Shown piece by piece: positions 1 through 7,415 of a stretch of DNA of 64,000 bases. The first letter of the stretch is position 1, and each line of letters opens with the position of its first letter. The DNA is from Rhodanobacter thiooxydans LCS2 (lineage in GTDB: Bacteria; Pseudomonadota; Gammaproteobacteria; Xanthomonadales; Rhodanobacteraceae), in the NCBI RefSeq assembly GCF_000264375.1, contig NZ_AJXW01000003.1, positions 124,001-188,000 of the forward strand. The letters are read 5' to 3'. A model generated the notes under the pieces. The model saw only the letters and a list, made by a program, of their open reading frames with translations. It was not told where the DNA came from and searched no databases. The translations under genes were made by a program, and so were the position numbers.

Positions 1-378
1 TTCGTCAAGGGCGATGCGGTGATCTTCTCCGAGGTCAGCCCGCGGCCGCACGACACCGGCCTGGTCACGCTGATCTCGCAGGAGTTCTCCGAGTTCGCGC
101 TGCACGCGCGGGCGATCCTCGGCCTGCCGATCCCGGTAATCCACCAGTACGGACCGGCGGCCTCGTGCGCGGTGCTGGTCGAGGGCGACGGCGCCGGGCC
201 GCGCTACCACGGCGTGGCCGCGGCGCTGGCCGAGCCTGACACGCAGCTGCGCATCTTCGGCAAGCCCGCGGTGAAGGGGCGCCGGCGCATGGCGGTGACG
301 CTGGCGCGCGGGGCCACGCTGGAGGCGGCGGTGGGCAAGGCGGTGCGTGCGGCGGGCCATCTGCGCATCGAGCTGTGA
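1..378 (+). CDS. purT: Phosphoribosylglycinamide formyltransferase 2, C-terminal fragment
   Basis: This is the last ~125 residues of PurT, cut by the window edge, with the reading frame open from base 1. PurT is an ATP-grasp enzyme that uses formate and ATP to formylate GAR in purine synthesis, replacing the folate-dependent PurN. The stretch [18 protein letters not shown] near the start is the conserved end of the ATP-grasp catalytic core. The C-terminal lid domain follows, with a typical [16 protein letters not shown] segment. The stop is at 376-378. The family identity is clear, but the N-terminus and promoter lie outside the window. Confidence 0.95.
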   Translation, partial: FVKGDAVIFSEVSPRPHDTGLVTLISQEFSEFALHARAILGLPIPVIHQYGPAASCAVLVEGDGAGPRYHGVAAALAEPDTQLRIFGKPAVKGRRRMAVTLARGATLEAAVGKAVRAAGHLRIEL

Positions 379-469
379 ACGCATCCGCCTGAACGAGTCG
401 ATGCGATAGGCTTGGCGATGGCGGCCGCGTCGTCGCCACCGGCATTCGACTGACGGAAGGAGAGGCGGG

Positions 470-1993
470 ATGGAATCAAGCGGCTTTGCGCACTGGCTGA
501 TCGTGCTGGTCGAACTGGTCACTGCGTTCGCCCTGCTGCTGCTGGCGCTGGTGATCGTGGTGCTGGCGGTGACCTGGGTGGTTGACCGCAACCAGACCGG
601 CAACGCGGTGCTGCGCAACTTCCCGGTGGTCGGCCACTTCCGCTACTGGTTCCTGCACCTGGGCGAGTTCTTCCGCCAGTACCTGTATTCCAGCGACCGC
701 GAGGAGATGCCGTTCAACCGCGCGCAGCGCACCTGGGTCTATCGCGCTGCGAAGAACGTGGACAACACCAACGCGTTCGGCTCCAGCCGCGACCTGCGCG
801 CCGAGGGCGTGCCGTTCTTCGTCAATGCGCCGTTCCCCGACCTGGGCGTGGACCACGTCGAGCCGGTGCCGGTGACGATCGGCCCGTACGCGCGCGAGCC
901 GTACAGCCATGCGGCGTTCTTCAACATCTCGGCGATGAGTTTCGGCGCATTGTCTGCGCCGGCGGTGCGCGCGCTGTCGCGCGGCGCGGCCAGGGCGGGC
1001 ATCTGGATGGACACCGGCGAGGGTGGTCTGGCGCCGTACCACCTGGAAGGCGGCTGCGACCTCATCTTCGAGATCGGTACCGCCAAATACGGCGTGCGCA
1101 CGCCGGACGGCAAGCTCGACGACGACAAGCTGCTGGCGATCTGCGCGCACCCACAGGTGAAGATGGTCAGCATCAAGCTGGGCCAGGGCGCCAAGCCCGG
1201 CATGGGCGGCCTGCTGCCCGGCGCCAAGGTCACCGCCGAGATCGCCGCGATCCGCGGTATTCCGGTCGGCCAGGATTCGCAGAGCCCGAACCGCCATCTC
1301 GACATCGGCAACGTGTCCGAGCTGATGGACGCGATCGCGCACATCCGCGAGCTCACCGGCAAGCCGGTGGGCTTCAAGGCGGTACTGGGTGGCGTCGAGT
1401 GGATCGGTGAACTGTGCGACGAGGTGAGGCAGCGCGGTATCGCGAGCGCGCCGGACTTCATCATCGTCGACGGCTCCGAGGGCGGCACCGGCGCCGCGCC
1501 GCAGACCCTGATGGAAGGCGTCGGCCTGCCGCTGCACGAGGCGCTGCCGGCGCTGCTCGACATGCTGATCGTCAAGGGCCTGCGCCAGCGCATCAAGGTG
1601 GTCTGCTCGGGCAAGTGCATCACCGCCTACGACGTGGCGTGGGCGCTGTCGATCGGCGCGGACTTCGTCAACTCCGCGCGCGGCTTCATGCTGGCGCTGG
1701 GCTGCATCCAGTCGCTGCAGTGCAACCGCAACACCTGTCCCACCGGCATCACCACGCAGAACCCGAAGCTGCAGCGCGGCCTGGTGGTCAGCGACAAGAG
1801 CGAGCGGGTGTTCCACTACGCGAAGAACCTGATGCACGAGGTCGGCATCATCGCGCACAGCTGCGGCGTCAGCGAACCGCGCCAGCTCAGGCGCAGTCAT
1901 TGCCGCGTGGTCGGCGACGACGGCCTGTCGATCCCGCTGGAGAAGCTGTTTCCGTATCCTCAGTCGCAGGAGTCAGGGCTGGAAACCCGGTAG
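470..1993 (+). CDS. Membrane-anchored FMN-binding glutamate synthase family protein
   Basis: This 507-residue protein resembles the FMN-binding (alpha/beta barrel) domain of glutamate synthase, without the amidotransferase domain. One N-terminal membrane helix (about residues 8-35) anchors it. The barrel contains NISAMSFGALSAPAVRALS and DGSEGGTGAAP, both typical of the family. C412, C418 and C423 match the CX5CX4C [3Fe-4S] cluster of glutamate synthases. The start follows a good GGAGAGG ribosome site. The substrate of these stand-alone proteins is not established; ammonia-dependent glutamate synthesis is possible but unproven. Its TAG stop codon lies inside the left arm of a palindromic repeat. 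Confidence 0.9.
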   Translation: MESSGFAHWLIVLVELVTAFALLLLALVIVVLAVTWVVDRNQTGNAVLRNFPVVGHFRYWFLHLGEFFRQYLYSSDREEMPFNRAQRTWVYRAAKNVDNTNAFGSSRDLRAEGVPFFVNAPFPDLGVDHVEPVPVTIGPYAREPYSHAAFFNISAMSFGALSAPAVRALSRGAARAGIWMDTGEGGLAPYHLEGGCDLIFEIGTAKYGVRTPDGKLDDDKLLAICAHPQVKMVSIKLGQGAKPGMGGLLPGAKVTAEIAAIRGIPVGQDSQSPNRHLDIGNVSELMDAIAHIRELTGKPVGFKAVLGGVEWIGELCDEVRQRGIASAPDFIIVDGSEGGTGAAPQTLMEGVGLPLHEALPALLDMLIVKGLRQRIKVVCSGKCITAYDVAWALSIGADFVNSARGFMLALGCIQSLQCNRNTCPTGITTQNPKLQRGLVVSDKSERVFHYAKNLMHEVGIIAHSCGVSEPRQLRRSHCRVVGDDGLSIPLEKLFPYPQSQESGLETR

Positions 1994-2049
1994 GGCGGGC
2001 ACTCCCCGCCGCTGGTTCCGCATGGGGCGGAAAGCAGTGCCCGCCCTAC
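1990..2049. repeat. Palindromic intergenic repeat, family A (copy 1)
   Basis: Perfect 14-bp inverted arms, GTAGGGCGGGCACT (1990-2003) and AGTGCCCGCCCTAC (2036-2049), enclose a GC-rich centre. The element fills the gap between two convergent genes, and the TAG in each arm is used as the stop codon of the gene running into it (1991-1993 on plus, 2046-2048 on minus). Related copies are at 13100, 22029 and 42946. Its position suggests a REP-like bidirectional mRNA 3' end. Confidence 0.85.
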
Positions 2050-2753
2050 GGCATCGCCTGCCAGCCTTCGGTGGTGCGGATCTGCAGTGGCTTGAAGCGC
2101 CGCTTGTAGTCCATCTTCGGGTGGCCGTCGATCCAGAAGCCCAGGTACAGCCATGGCAGGCCGCGCCGGCGGCACAACGCCACCTGCTGCAGGATGGCGC
2201 AGGTGCCGAGGCTGCGCGCGGTCTCGTCGGGGTCGTAGAAGGTATAGACGGCTGAGGCGCCGTTGGGGCAGACGTCGGTAACCGCCACCGCGAGCAGGCG
2301 CGTGCCCAGGCGCAGCTCCATGAACAGGGTGGGGCTCCACGGGGCGGTGAGGAAGCGGCGGAAGTCGCTGGCTTCCGCATCGTCCATGCCGCCGCCGGCG
2401 TGGCGGCTCTGCAGGTAGCGCTCGTACAACGCGTGGCGCTCGCGGTTGTAGCCGGGGATCGACTCGCGGACCACGAGATCGGCGTTGCGCTTCAGGCAGC
2501 GACGCTGGGCGCGGTCCGGCTGGAAATTCGCCACGTCGATGCGGCACGGCGTGCAGGCGTGGCATTGCGCGCAGTGCGGGAAGTACAGGTGGCCGCCGGC
2601 GCGGCGGAAGCCGCGTTCGAGCGCGGGGCCATACAGCTTGTCGAGGTTCGGCGCGGCCGGGTCCAGCACCAGGTTCTGCGCCGTGCGGTCGGCGTAGTAG
2701 CCGCACGCATGGGGCAGCGTCTGGAACAGGCGGACTTGGTCTGAACGGCGCAT
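2046..2753 (-). CDS. bpt: Aspartate/glutamate leucyltransferase (N-end rule)
   Basis: This 235-residue protein belongs to the bacterial arginyl-tRNA-protein transferase-like family (Bpt). Family members transfer leucine from Leu-tRNA to N-terminal Asp or Glu of proteins, marking them for ClpS/ClpAP degradation. The N-terminal HACGYYADRTAQNLVLDP and the cysteine-rich HCAQCHACTPCRIDV segment are hallmarks. The C-terminal part carries the GNAT-like fold, with YLGFWIDGHPKMDYKRRFKP near the end. Length is normal for the family. It is convergent with the glutamate synthase-like gene, and both stops lie in a shared palindrome. Confidence 0.93.
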   Translation of the reverse strand: MRRSDQVRLFQTLPHACGYYADRTAQNLVLDPAAPNLDKLYGPALERGFRRAGGHLYFPHCAQCHACTPCRIDVANFQPDRAQRRCLKRNADLVVRESIPGYNRERHALYERYLQSRHAGGGMDDAEASDFRRFLTAPWSPTLFMELRLGTRLLAVAVTDVCPNGASAVYTFYDPDETARSLGTCAILQQVALCRRRGLPWLYLGFWIDGHPKMDYKRRFKPLQIRTTEGWQAMP

Positions 2754-2799
2754 TCCCCGATTCTATGCCGCCCGCCGCGGCAGCGCATCCGTGGGTGTG

Positions 2800-3189
2800 T
2801 TACATGCGCAGGAATCGCAGCATCGCCACGGCGAGCACCGCCAGCACCACCAGCAGCACGATGCGGCGCACCCGCGTCACCGTGCGGTTGCGCCGGTCCA
2901 GCGGGCTGGGGTTGCGCGCCGCGGCCAGTTCCTCGCCGTGGCGCACCACCGGCTCGATGCCGATCTGGCGCAGCAGCGCGCGCGCCTTGGGGTAGTCGTC
3001 GGCGTGGGTGATCCACACCTGCGCCCAGCGGCTGCGTTCCTCGTTGCGCGTCGAATAGCTGAAACGCTGGTAGCTCGGCCGGTTGTAGTTGGAGCGGTTT
3101 TCCACCGTCGCGGCGATGCCGTGCTCGGCCATCAGGGCGATCACGGCGTCGATGCTTTCCGGGCGGGGCGAGGTGTAGATCTGGCGCAT
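2800..3189 (-). CDS. DUF2007-like protein with C-terminal membrane helix
   Basis: A 129-residue protein. The first ~75 residues (MRQIYTSPRPESIDAVIALM onward) resemble the small alpha/beta DUF2007 fold called putative signal-transducing protein, where a short N-terminal strand precedes an acidic helix. A linker rich in Arg follows, then one membrane helix at the extreme C-terminus (IVLLVVLAVLAVAMLRFL). This is a tail-anchored topology with the domain in the cytoplasm. It lies 14 bases upstream of tesB on the same strand and may be co-transcribed with it. The molecular function is unknown. Confidence 0.75.
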   Translation of the reverse strand: MRQIYTSPRPESIDAVIALMAEHGIAATVENRSNYNRPSYQRFSYSTRNEERSRWAQVWITHADDYPKARALLRQIGIEPVVRHGEELAAARNPSPLDRRNRTVTRVRRIVLLVVLAVLAVAMLRFLRM

Positions 3190-3202
3190 GCTGTGATTCT
3201 AC

Positions 3203-4069
3203 TCAGTCACCGCGCACGCGGATCAGCCCTTCCTGTGCGGAAGAAGCCACCAGGCGGCCATCGCGGCTGAAGATCTGCCCGCGCGCCAGGCCACGCGCGC
3301 CCTGCGCGGTGGGGCTGTCGAACGAGTACAGCAACCATTCGTCGACGCGGAACGGACGGTGGAACCACAACGCGTGGTCGAGGCTGGCCATCTGCACGTT
3401 GTGGGTCATGTAGGAGATGCCGTGCGGCAGGGTAGCGGTGCCGATCAGGTGGAAATCGGAGGCATAGGCCAGCAGCGCACGGTGCAGGATTGCCGCGTCG
3501 TCGATCGGCGAGGTGAGCCGGAACCAGATGTGCTGGATCGGCGGGCGCTTGACCGGGTGCATCTCGTCGCGCGGCCACACCTGGCGGAACTCGAATGGGC
3601 CGTCGATGCCAAGCCAGCGCTGCAGCTTCACCGGCAGCCGAGCCAGCTCGTCCGGCGGCAGCGGATGCAGCGGCTCGATGTCTTCCGGCGCGGGCACCTC
3701 GGGCATGCTGGTCTGGTGTTCCACGCCCGGCTCGGGCGCCTGGAACGAGACCGAGCCGTTCAGGATCGGCTGGCCGTGCTGGATCGCCACTACCCGGCGT
3801 GAGGAGAACGTACCGCCGTCGCGGGTGCGTTCCACGCTGTAGATGATCGGTGCCTCGATGTCGCCAGCGCGCAGGAAGTAGGCATGCAGCGAATGCGCCT
3901 CGCGCGAGGGGTCGACGGTCTGCTGCGCCGCCGACAGCGCCTGCCCCAGCACCTGGCCGCCGAACACGAAGCGCGTGCCGATGTCGCGGCTCTGGCCGCG
4001 GAACAGGTTGTCTTCCAGTCGCTCCAGGCGGAGCAGCTGGACCAGTTCGGCGACGTGGTCTTCGCTCAT
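3203..4069 (-). CDS. tesB: Acyl-CoA thioesterase II
   Basis: This 288-residue double-hotdog thioesterase hydrolyses acyl-CoA to free fatty acid and CoA in the cytoplasm. The family signatures RGQSRDIGTRFVFGGQVLGQ near residue 22 and the C-terminal SLDHALWFHRPFRVDEWLLY are present, and the Asp of SLDHA is the usual catalytic Asp. I chose the ATG at 4067-4069 because it follows an AAGGA site and gives the normal TesB length. The open frame continues upstream to 4903, but that extension is a shadow of the hydrolase gene. Function is assigned with high confidence; the physiological substrate is not known. Confidence 0.93.
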   Translation of the reverse strand: MSEDHVAELVQLLRLERLEDNLFRGQSRDIGTRFVFGGQVLGQALSAAQQTVDPSREAHSLHAYFLRAGDIEAPIIYSVERTRDGGTFSSRRVVAIQHGQPILNGSVSFQAPEPGVEHQTSMPEVPAPEDIEPLHPLPPDELARLPVKLQRWLGIDGPFEFRQVWPRDEMHPVKRPPIQHIWFRLTSPIDDAAILHRALLAYASDFHLIGTATLPHGISYMTHNVQMASLDHALWFHRPFRVDEWLLYSFDSPTAQGARGLARGQIFSRDGRLVASSAQEGLIRVRGD

Positions 4070-4149
4070 GGCGTGTCCTTGCAAAAGGGCGCCAGTATAG
4101 CGGTGGCGGCCCGCGCCCGGGCACGGCGAAGCGCGTGGCGGAGGCGTGG

Positions 4150-5124
4150 TCAGGCTCGGCGATCGGCCGCGGCCCACAGCCGCCGCGCCTCCTCGGCGAT
4201 CACCTCGGGCCGCTCCTCGGGCCAGAACAGCTTGCTGCCCGCGAGCCGGCGCACGCCCAGCGAATGGCCGAAGGCACGGTCGAGGAAGTCGGCATTGGCG
4301 GCGGCAAAGATCGTGTCCGCCTCGCCCCAGACGATGCGCACCGGCACGCGCGAGCGCGCCAGCGCGGGGCCGATGCTGGCCAGCGCGTTGCGCTCCAGTG
4401 CGATGGCGTAAGCATGCGCCAGCTCGCGGCTGCGCCGCGACGCCAGCAGCGGCGCGAAGTAGGTTTCGATGGCCTCGTCGGTGGGATGCGCGGGGTCGGC
4501 GTAGCACATGCCGCCGATGCCGTCGGTCGAGCGTGCCAGGGTATGGTCGTGGCGCCACCGCCCCAGCCACTCGTCGACGAAACGGCCCTGCTTCGCCAGC
4601 ACAATCACCGGCAGCAGCGCCGGCGGCGGGCTGTCCTGCTCGGTGTCGCAGTTGGTCAGCAGCAGGCTGCGCACGCGTTCGGGGTGGCGGGCGAGCAGCA
4701 GTTGCGCCACCGCGCCGCCGCTGTCGTTGGCGACCACATCGGTGCGATCGACACCCAGCGCGTCGAGCAGGGCGAGCAGCATCGCCACCTGCGCGTCGGG
4801 GGCGCAGGATTGCCCTTCGGCGACCTCGCTGCAGCCCATGCCGAGGAAGTCGGGCGCGATGCAACGCCGGTACGGCGCCAGCCGTTCCAGCGCGCCGCGC
4901 CACTGGAAGCCGTTGAGCGGAAAGCCGTGCAGGAACAGCGCCGCGGAGCCGCTGCCGCGCTCGACATGGGCGATGCGGCCGAACGTGGTGCCCGTGTAGC
5001 GACGTACGGCGTGGAAAGCCGCCGCGTCCATCACCGGTGGCGCGATGCCGCCATGGGGTGTGCGCATCACGCAGCCTGCGGCGAACGTGGCCGCGGACAG
5101 GGCGAGAAAGCGGCGCCGGGTCAT
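4150..5124 (-). CDS. Exported alpha/beta hydrolase (epoxide hydrolase/dehalogenase-like)
   Basis: A 324-residue alpha/beta-fold hydrolase. The N-terminus MTRRRFLALSAATFAAGC combines a Tat-like RRRFLA motif with a lipobox cysteine, so it is probably exported, perhaps as a lipoprotein. HGFPLNGFQW is the oxyanion-hole segment. ANDSGG at the nucleophile elbow places Asp at the nucleophile position, as in epoxide hydrolases and haloalkane dehalogenases rather than Ser esterases. The catalytic His was not pinned down. The start at 5124 was chosen for its signal sequence over the longer open frame. It lies 32 bases downstream of the four-cysteine gene and in the same direction as the AraC gene. Confidence 0.8.
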   Translation of the reverse strand: MTRRRFLALSAATFAAGCVMRTPHGGIAPPVMDAAAFHAVRRYTGTTFGRIAHVERGSGSAALFLHGFPLNGFQWRGALERLAPYRRCIAPDFLGMGCSEVAEGQSCAPDAQVAMLLALLDALGVDRTDVVANDSGGAVAQLLLARHPERVRSLLLTNCDTEQDSPPPALLPVIVLAKQGRFVDEWLGRWRHDHTLARSTDGIGGMCYADPAHPTDEAIETYFAPLLASRRSRELAHAYAIALERNALASIGPALARSRVPVRIVWGEADTIFAAANADFLDRAFGHSLGVRRLAGSKLFWPEERPEVIAEEARRLWAAADRRA

Positions 5125-5156
5125 GCCCGGCGCCGCGGATGGAAAGACATCGCCGC

Positions 5157-5294
5157 TCACGCTTGCGCTGTCGCCTCGCGCAGCTTCTGCGCGCACTCCT
5201 CGCAACACACCTCGACGGTGCGGCTGCCGATGGTGACTTTGATGGCGTTGTCGTCCAGCGGGTAGTCGCAGGCGGCGCAGGTTTTCTCGTTCAT
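5157..5294 (-). CDS. 45-residue four/five-cysteine (zinc-ribbon-like) protein
   Basis: A very small gene, MNEKTCAACDYPLDDNAIKV onward, with CxxC near the N-terminus and CCxxC (VCCEEC) near residue 30. The two cysteine pairs flank a predicted beta hairpin. This is the layout of a compact zinc ribbon or TRASH-like metal-binding module. The ATG at 5292-5294 is preceded by GGAGACCCGAC. It sits between the AraC-type regulator and the exported hydrolase, all on the minus strand, so the three may be co-expressed. No specific function can be assigned. Confidence 0.65.
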   Translation of the reverse strand: MNEKTCAACDYPLDDNAIKVTIGSRTVEVCCEECAQKLREATAQA

Positions 5295-5377
5295 GTCGGG
5301 TCTCCGTGGGTTGCCCGGATCGGGCAGGCACAGGAAACCACCGGTCGCCGGTTGCGGCTGTCAGGATCTTTAGCGAT

Positions 5378-6214
5378 TCACGACGCCCGGGCCAGCGCGG
5401 CCTGGCGGAACGCGCTGGGCGTGCGGCCGTAGGCCTGGCGGAAGGCCGCGCTGAAATGGCTGTGGCTGGAGAAGCCCAGGTCCAGCGCCAGCGCGGCGAC
5501 GTCCTCGCAGTCGGCGATCCGGTCCAGCGCATGCGCGAGGCGCAGGCGCAGGTGATAGCGGTACAGCGGCATGCCTTCGACCTGCTGGAAGGCCTGGGTG
5601 AGATAGACCGCCGAACCGCCGACGCCGGTCGCGATTTCCGCCAGGGTCCAGCGTCGGGTCAGATCGCTGGCCAGCAGCAGCTTGGCGCGGTCCACCAGCC
5701 GCTGCCGCGCGTGGCCGGCGCCGGGCGCGCGGGCGGTGCGCGGGCCGAGGCTGCGGCAGGCCAGGGTCAGCGCCAGGCTCTCGCCTTCCAGCGGTTCGAT
5801 GCTGCCGCTGCGCAGGCTGTGGCGCAGTAACGCGACCAGCACCTGGGCGCGCTCGTCGATGCGCAGCGACTGGCCGCGGAACACCGGCTCGTCGCGGCGT
5901 TGCAGCAGCCCGGCCGGCGCCAGTTCGCGCAGCAGCGGCGACGAGATCGACAGCGACAGGCAGGCGTCGCCGCCGCTGGCCGGATGGCTGACCTGGTAGC
6001 CCTCGCCGGCATTGAACAACAGCACATGGTTGGCATCGGCCACCGATTGCGTGCTGCCCACGTGGCGCAGGAACAAGCCGCGGTAGGGAAACACCAGGTG
6101 GGTGGCGGCCGCGCATTCCTCCGCGCTGCGATGGCGGCACTTGCCGCGGCAGTGCACGTCGTGCGCCGCGACGAGCGGCGTTTGCAGCAGCGGCTGGACG
6201 GTGAACTCCGACAT
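5378..6214 (-). CDS. AraC family transcriptional regulator
   Basis: A 278-residue AraC/XylS regulator. The C-terminal ~100 residues carry the double helix-turn-helix: a first HTH around WTLAEIATGVGGSAVYLTQA and the second HTH followed by ALDLGFSSHSHFSAAFRQAY. The N-terminal ~150 residues form a cupin-like sensing domain. That part contains a cysteine/histidine cluster, HCRGKCRHRSAEEC (about residues 21-33), which could bind metal or sense redox state. It is the first gene of a minus-strand group with the four-cysteine protein and the exported hydrolase, its likely local targets. Confidence 0.88.
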   Translation of the reverse strand: MSEFTVQPLLQTPLVAAHDVHCRGKCRHRSAEECAAATHLVFPYRGLFLRHVGSTQSVADANHVLLFNAGEGYQVSHPASGGDACLSLSISSPLLRELAPAGLLQRRDEPVFRGQSLRIDERAQVLVALLRHSLRSGSIEPLEGESLALTLACRSLGPRTARAPGAGHARQRLVDRAKLLLASDLTRRWTLAEIATGVGGSAVYLTQAFQQVEGMPLYRYHLRLRLAHALDRIADCEDVAALALDLGFSSHSHFSAAFRQAYGRTPSAFRQAALARAS

Positions 6215-6244
6215 GGCGCGGGCCGGGGCGGGCAGAGGCGCAGT

Positions 6245-6799
6245 CTAGCGCAGCCGCTCGAGGCCGCTGGCGGGCACGATGGCATCCCATGGAAAGCGCG
6301 GGCCGGGGTCGAACTTGCGGCGGATCTGCCGTGCGGGATCGTCGCTGGCTGGCATGAGGTCGGTGTCCAGCTCTTCGTGCCCGGCGATCCGGCGCAGGTG
6401 CGGGAACTCCGCGCGCAATTGCGCCAGCAGGGCAAGCAGCGCGGCGATCTGGACCTCGGCGTAGGGCTCGGTCATCTGCTGCTGGTGCGAGTCCCACCAG
6501 TGCGGGTAGCGACCCCGGTTGACCAGCTCGATGCCGATCGAGTCGGGGTTGTGGCCGCGCACGTGGTTCGCCACGCGGGTGCCGGGCACGTAGCGATACA
6601 CCGCGCCGTCGCGGTCGACGTAGTAGTGGCCGCTGTTGCCGGTGCCGCTGGCGTGCAGCACGCGTTCGCCGTACTCGCGCGCCATCGCCAGGTCCGGCAG
6701 TTCGGTGCAGTGGATCACCACCAGCTCGACCGCCACGGCCGGGCGTTCGGGCAGCAGGTCGACGTAGGGCAGCGGCTGGTCGTGGATGGTCAATGGCAT
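6245..6799 (-). CDS. N-acetylmuramoyl-L-alanine amidase (AmpD-like)
   Basis: A 184-residue amidase_2 domain protein. Zinc ligands are visible: His of VVIHCTEL near residue 30, His of AGHEE, and Asp of the C-terminal DPGPRF motif. GNSGHYYVDRDGAVYRYVP is the central signature. There is no signal peptide, so it probably acts in the cytoplasm like AmpD, cleaving anhydro-muropeptides during cell-wall recycling. In relatives this controls beta-lactamase induction, but no ampR/ampC pair is visible here. It is divergent from the small hydrolase gene. Confidence 0.88.
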   Translation of the reverse strand: MPLTIHDQPLPYVDLLPERPAVAVELVVIHCTELPDLAMAREYGERVLHASGTGNSGHYYVDRDGAVYRYVPGTRVANHVRGHNPDSIGIELVNRGRYPHWWDSHQQQMTEPYAEVQIAALLALLAQLRAEFPHLRRIAGHEELDTDLMPASDDPARQIRRKFDPGPRFPWDAIVPASGLERLR

Positions 6800-6887
6800 C
6801 GGCCAAGTCTCGCATGTGGCGGGCGGGGGCGGAAACGCCGCCTGCTACCATGCACGCCTTGCTTTCCGCCCTCTCGGGGAGACCGCC

Positions 6888-7415
6888 ATGCGCGGCCAGA
6901 TCATTCTTTCGCACGGCTCTGATTCGGCGCCGGAGGCGACCAAGGTCAGCGCTCTCGCCGCGCTGGCCGAATCGCTGGGCTGGCGCACGCAGCGGCCAGA
7001 CTACCGCGCCGACGATGCACGCGGCTTTGCCGGTTCGGTGGCGCCGCGGATCGCCCGCCTGCGCGCCACCATCGAGGCGCAGGATGCTCCGCCGCTGCTG
7101 GTCGGCTCCAGCATGGGCGCGTTCGTCTCCGGGCTGGTCTCGCTGGACGTGCCGGTGGCCGGTTTGCTGCTGCTGGCCACGCCCGGCGAAATCCCCGGCT
7201 ACGCACGCAAGTTCGACTTGCGCGAGGACGTGCCCGCGCTGCTGATCCACGGCTGGCGCGACGAGGTCTGTCCGCTGGCGGGCACGCACGCGTTCGCCGC
7301 GAAGCGCCGCCTGCCGCTGCTGGTGCTGGACGACGACCACCGGCTGGGTTCCAGCATGGGCATGATCGCGGCGCAGTTCCGCGGCATGCTCGACCAACTG
7401 GCGGCTGCCGCATGA
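6888..7415 (+). CDS. Small alpha/beta hydrolase
   Basis: A 175-residue minimal alpha/beta hydrolase. SHGSDSAP near the N-terminus is the oxyanion loop, VGSSMGAFVSG is the nucleophile elbow (GSSMG), HGWRDEVCP carries the acid, and DDDHRLG near the end carries the His. I chose the ATG at 6888, which follows a GGGGAGA site, over an upstream start that gives an unconvincing extension. Its stop overlaps the rlmKL start by four bases (ATGA), so the two are translationally coupled. The substrate is unknown. Confidence 0.85.
   Translation: MRGQIILSHGSDSAPEATKVSALAALAESLGWRTQRPDYRADDARGFAGSVAPRIARLRATIEAQDAPPLLVGSSMGAFVSGLVSLDVPVAGLLLLATPGEIPGYARKFDLREDVPALLIHGWRDEVCPLAGTHAFAAKRRLPLLVLDDDHRLGSSMGMIAAQFRGMLDQLAAAA

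Noticed and set aside
476-1900. Long minus-strand open frame opposite the glutamate synthase-like gene
   Set aside because: It has a repetitive Arg/His/Ala/Asp composition and no family motif, and it mirrors a clear coding gene. This is a GC-driven shadow. The same applies to 7199-9523, 61040-63994 and similar frames.
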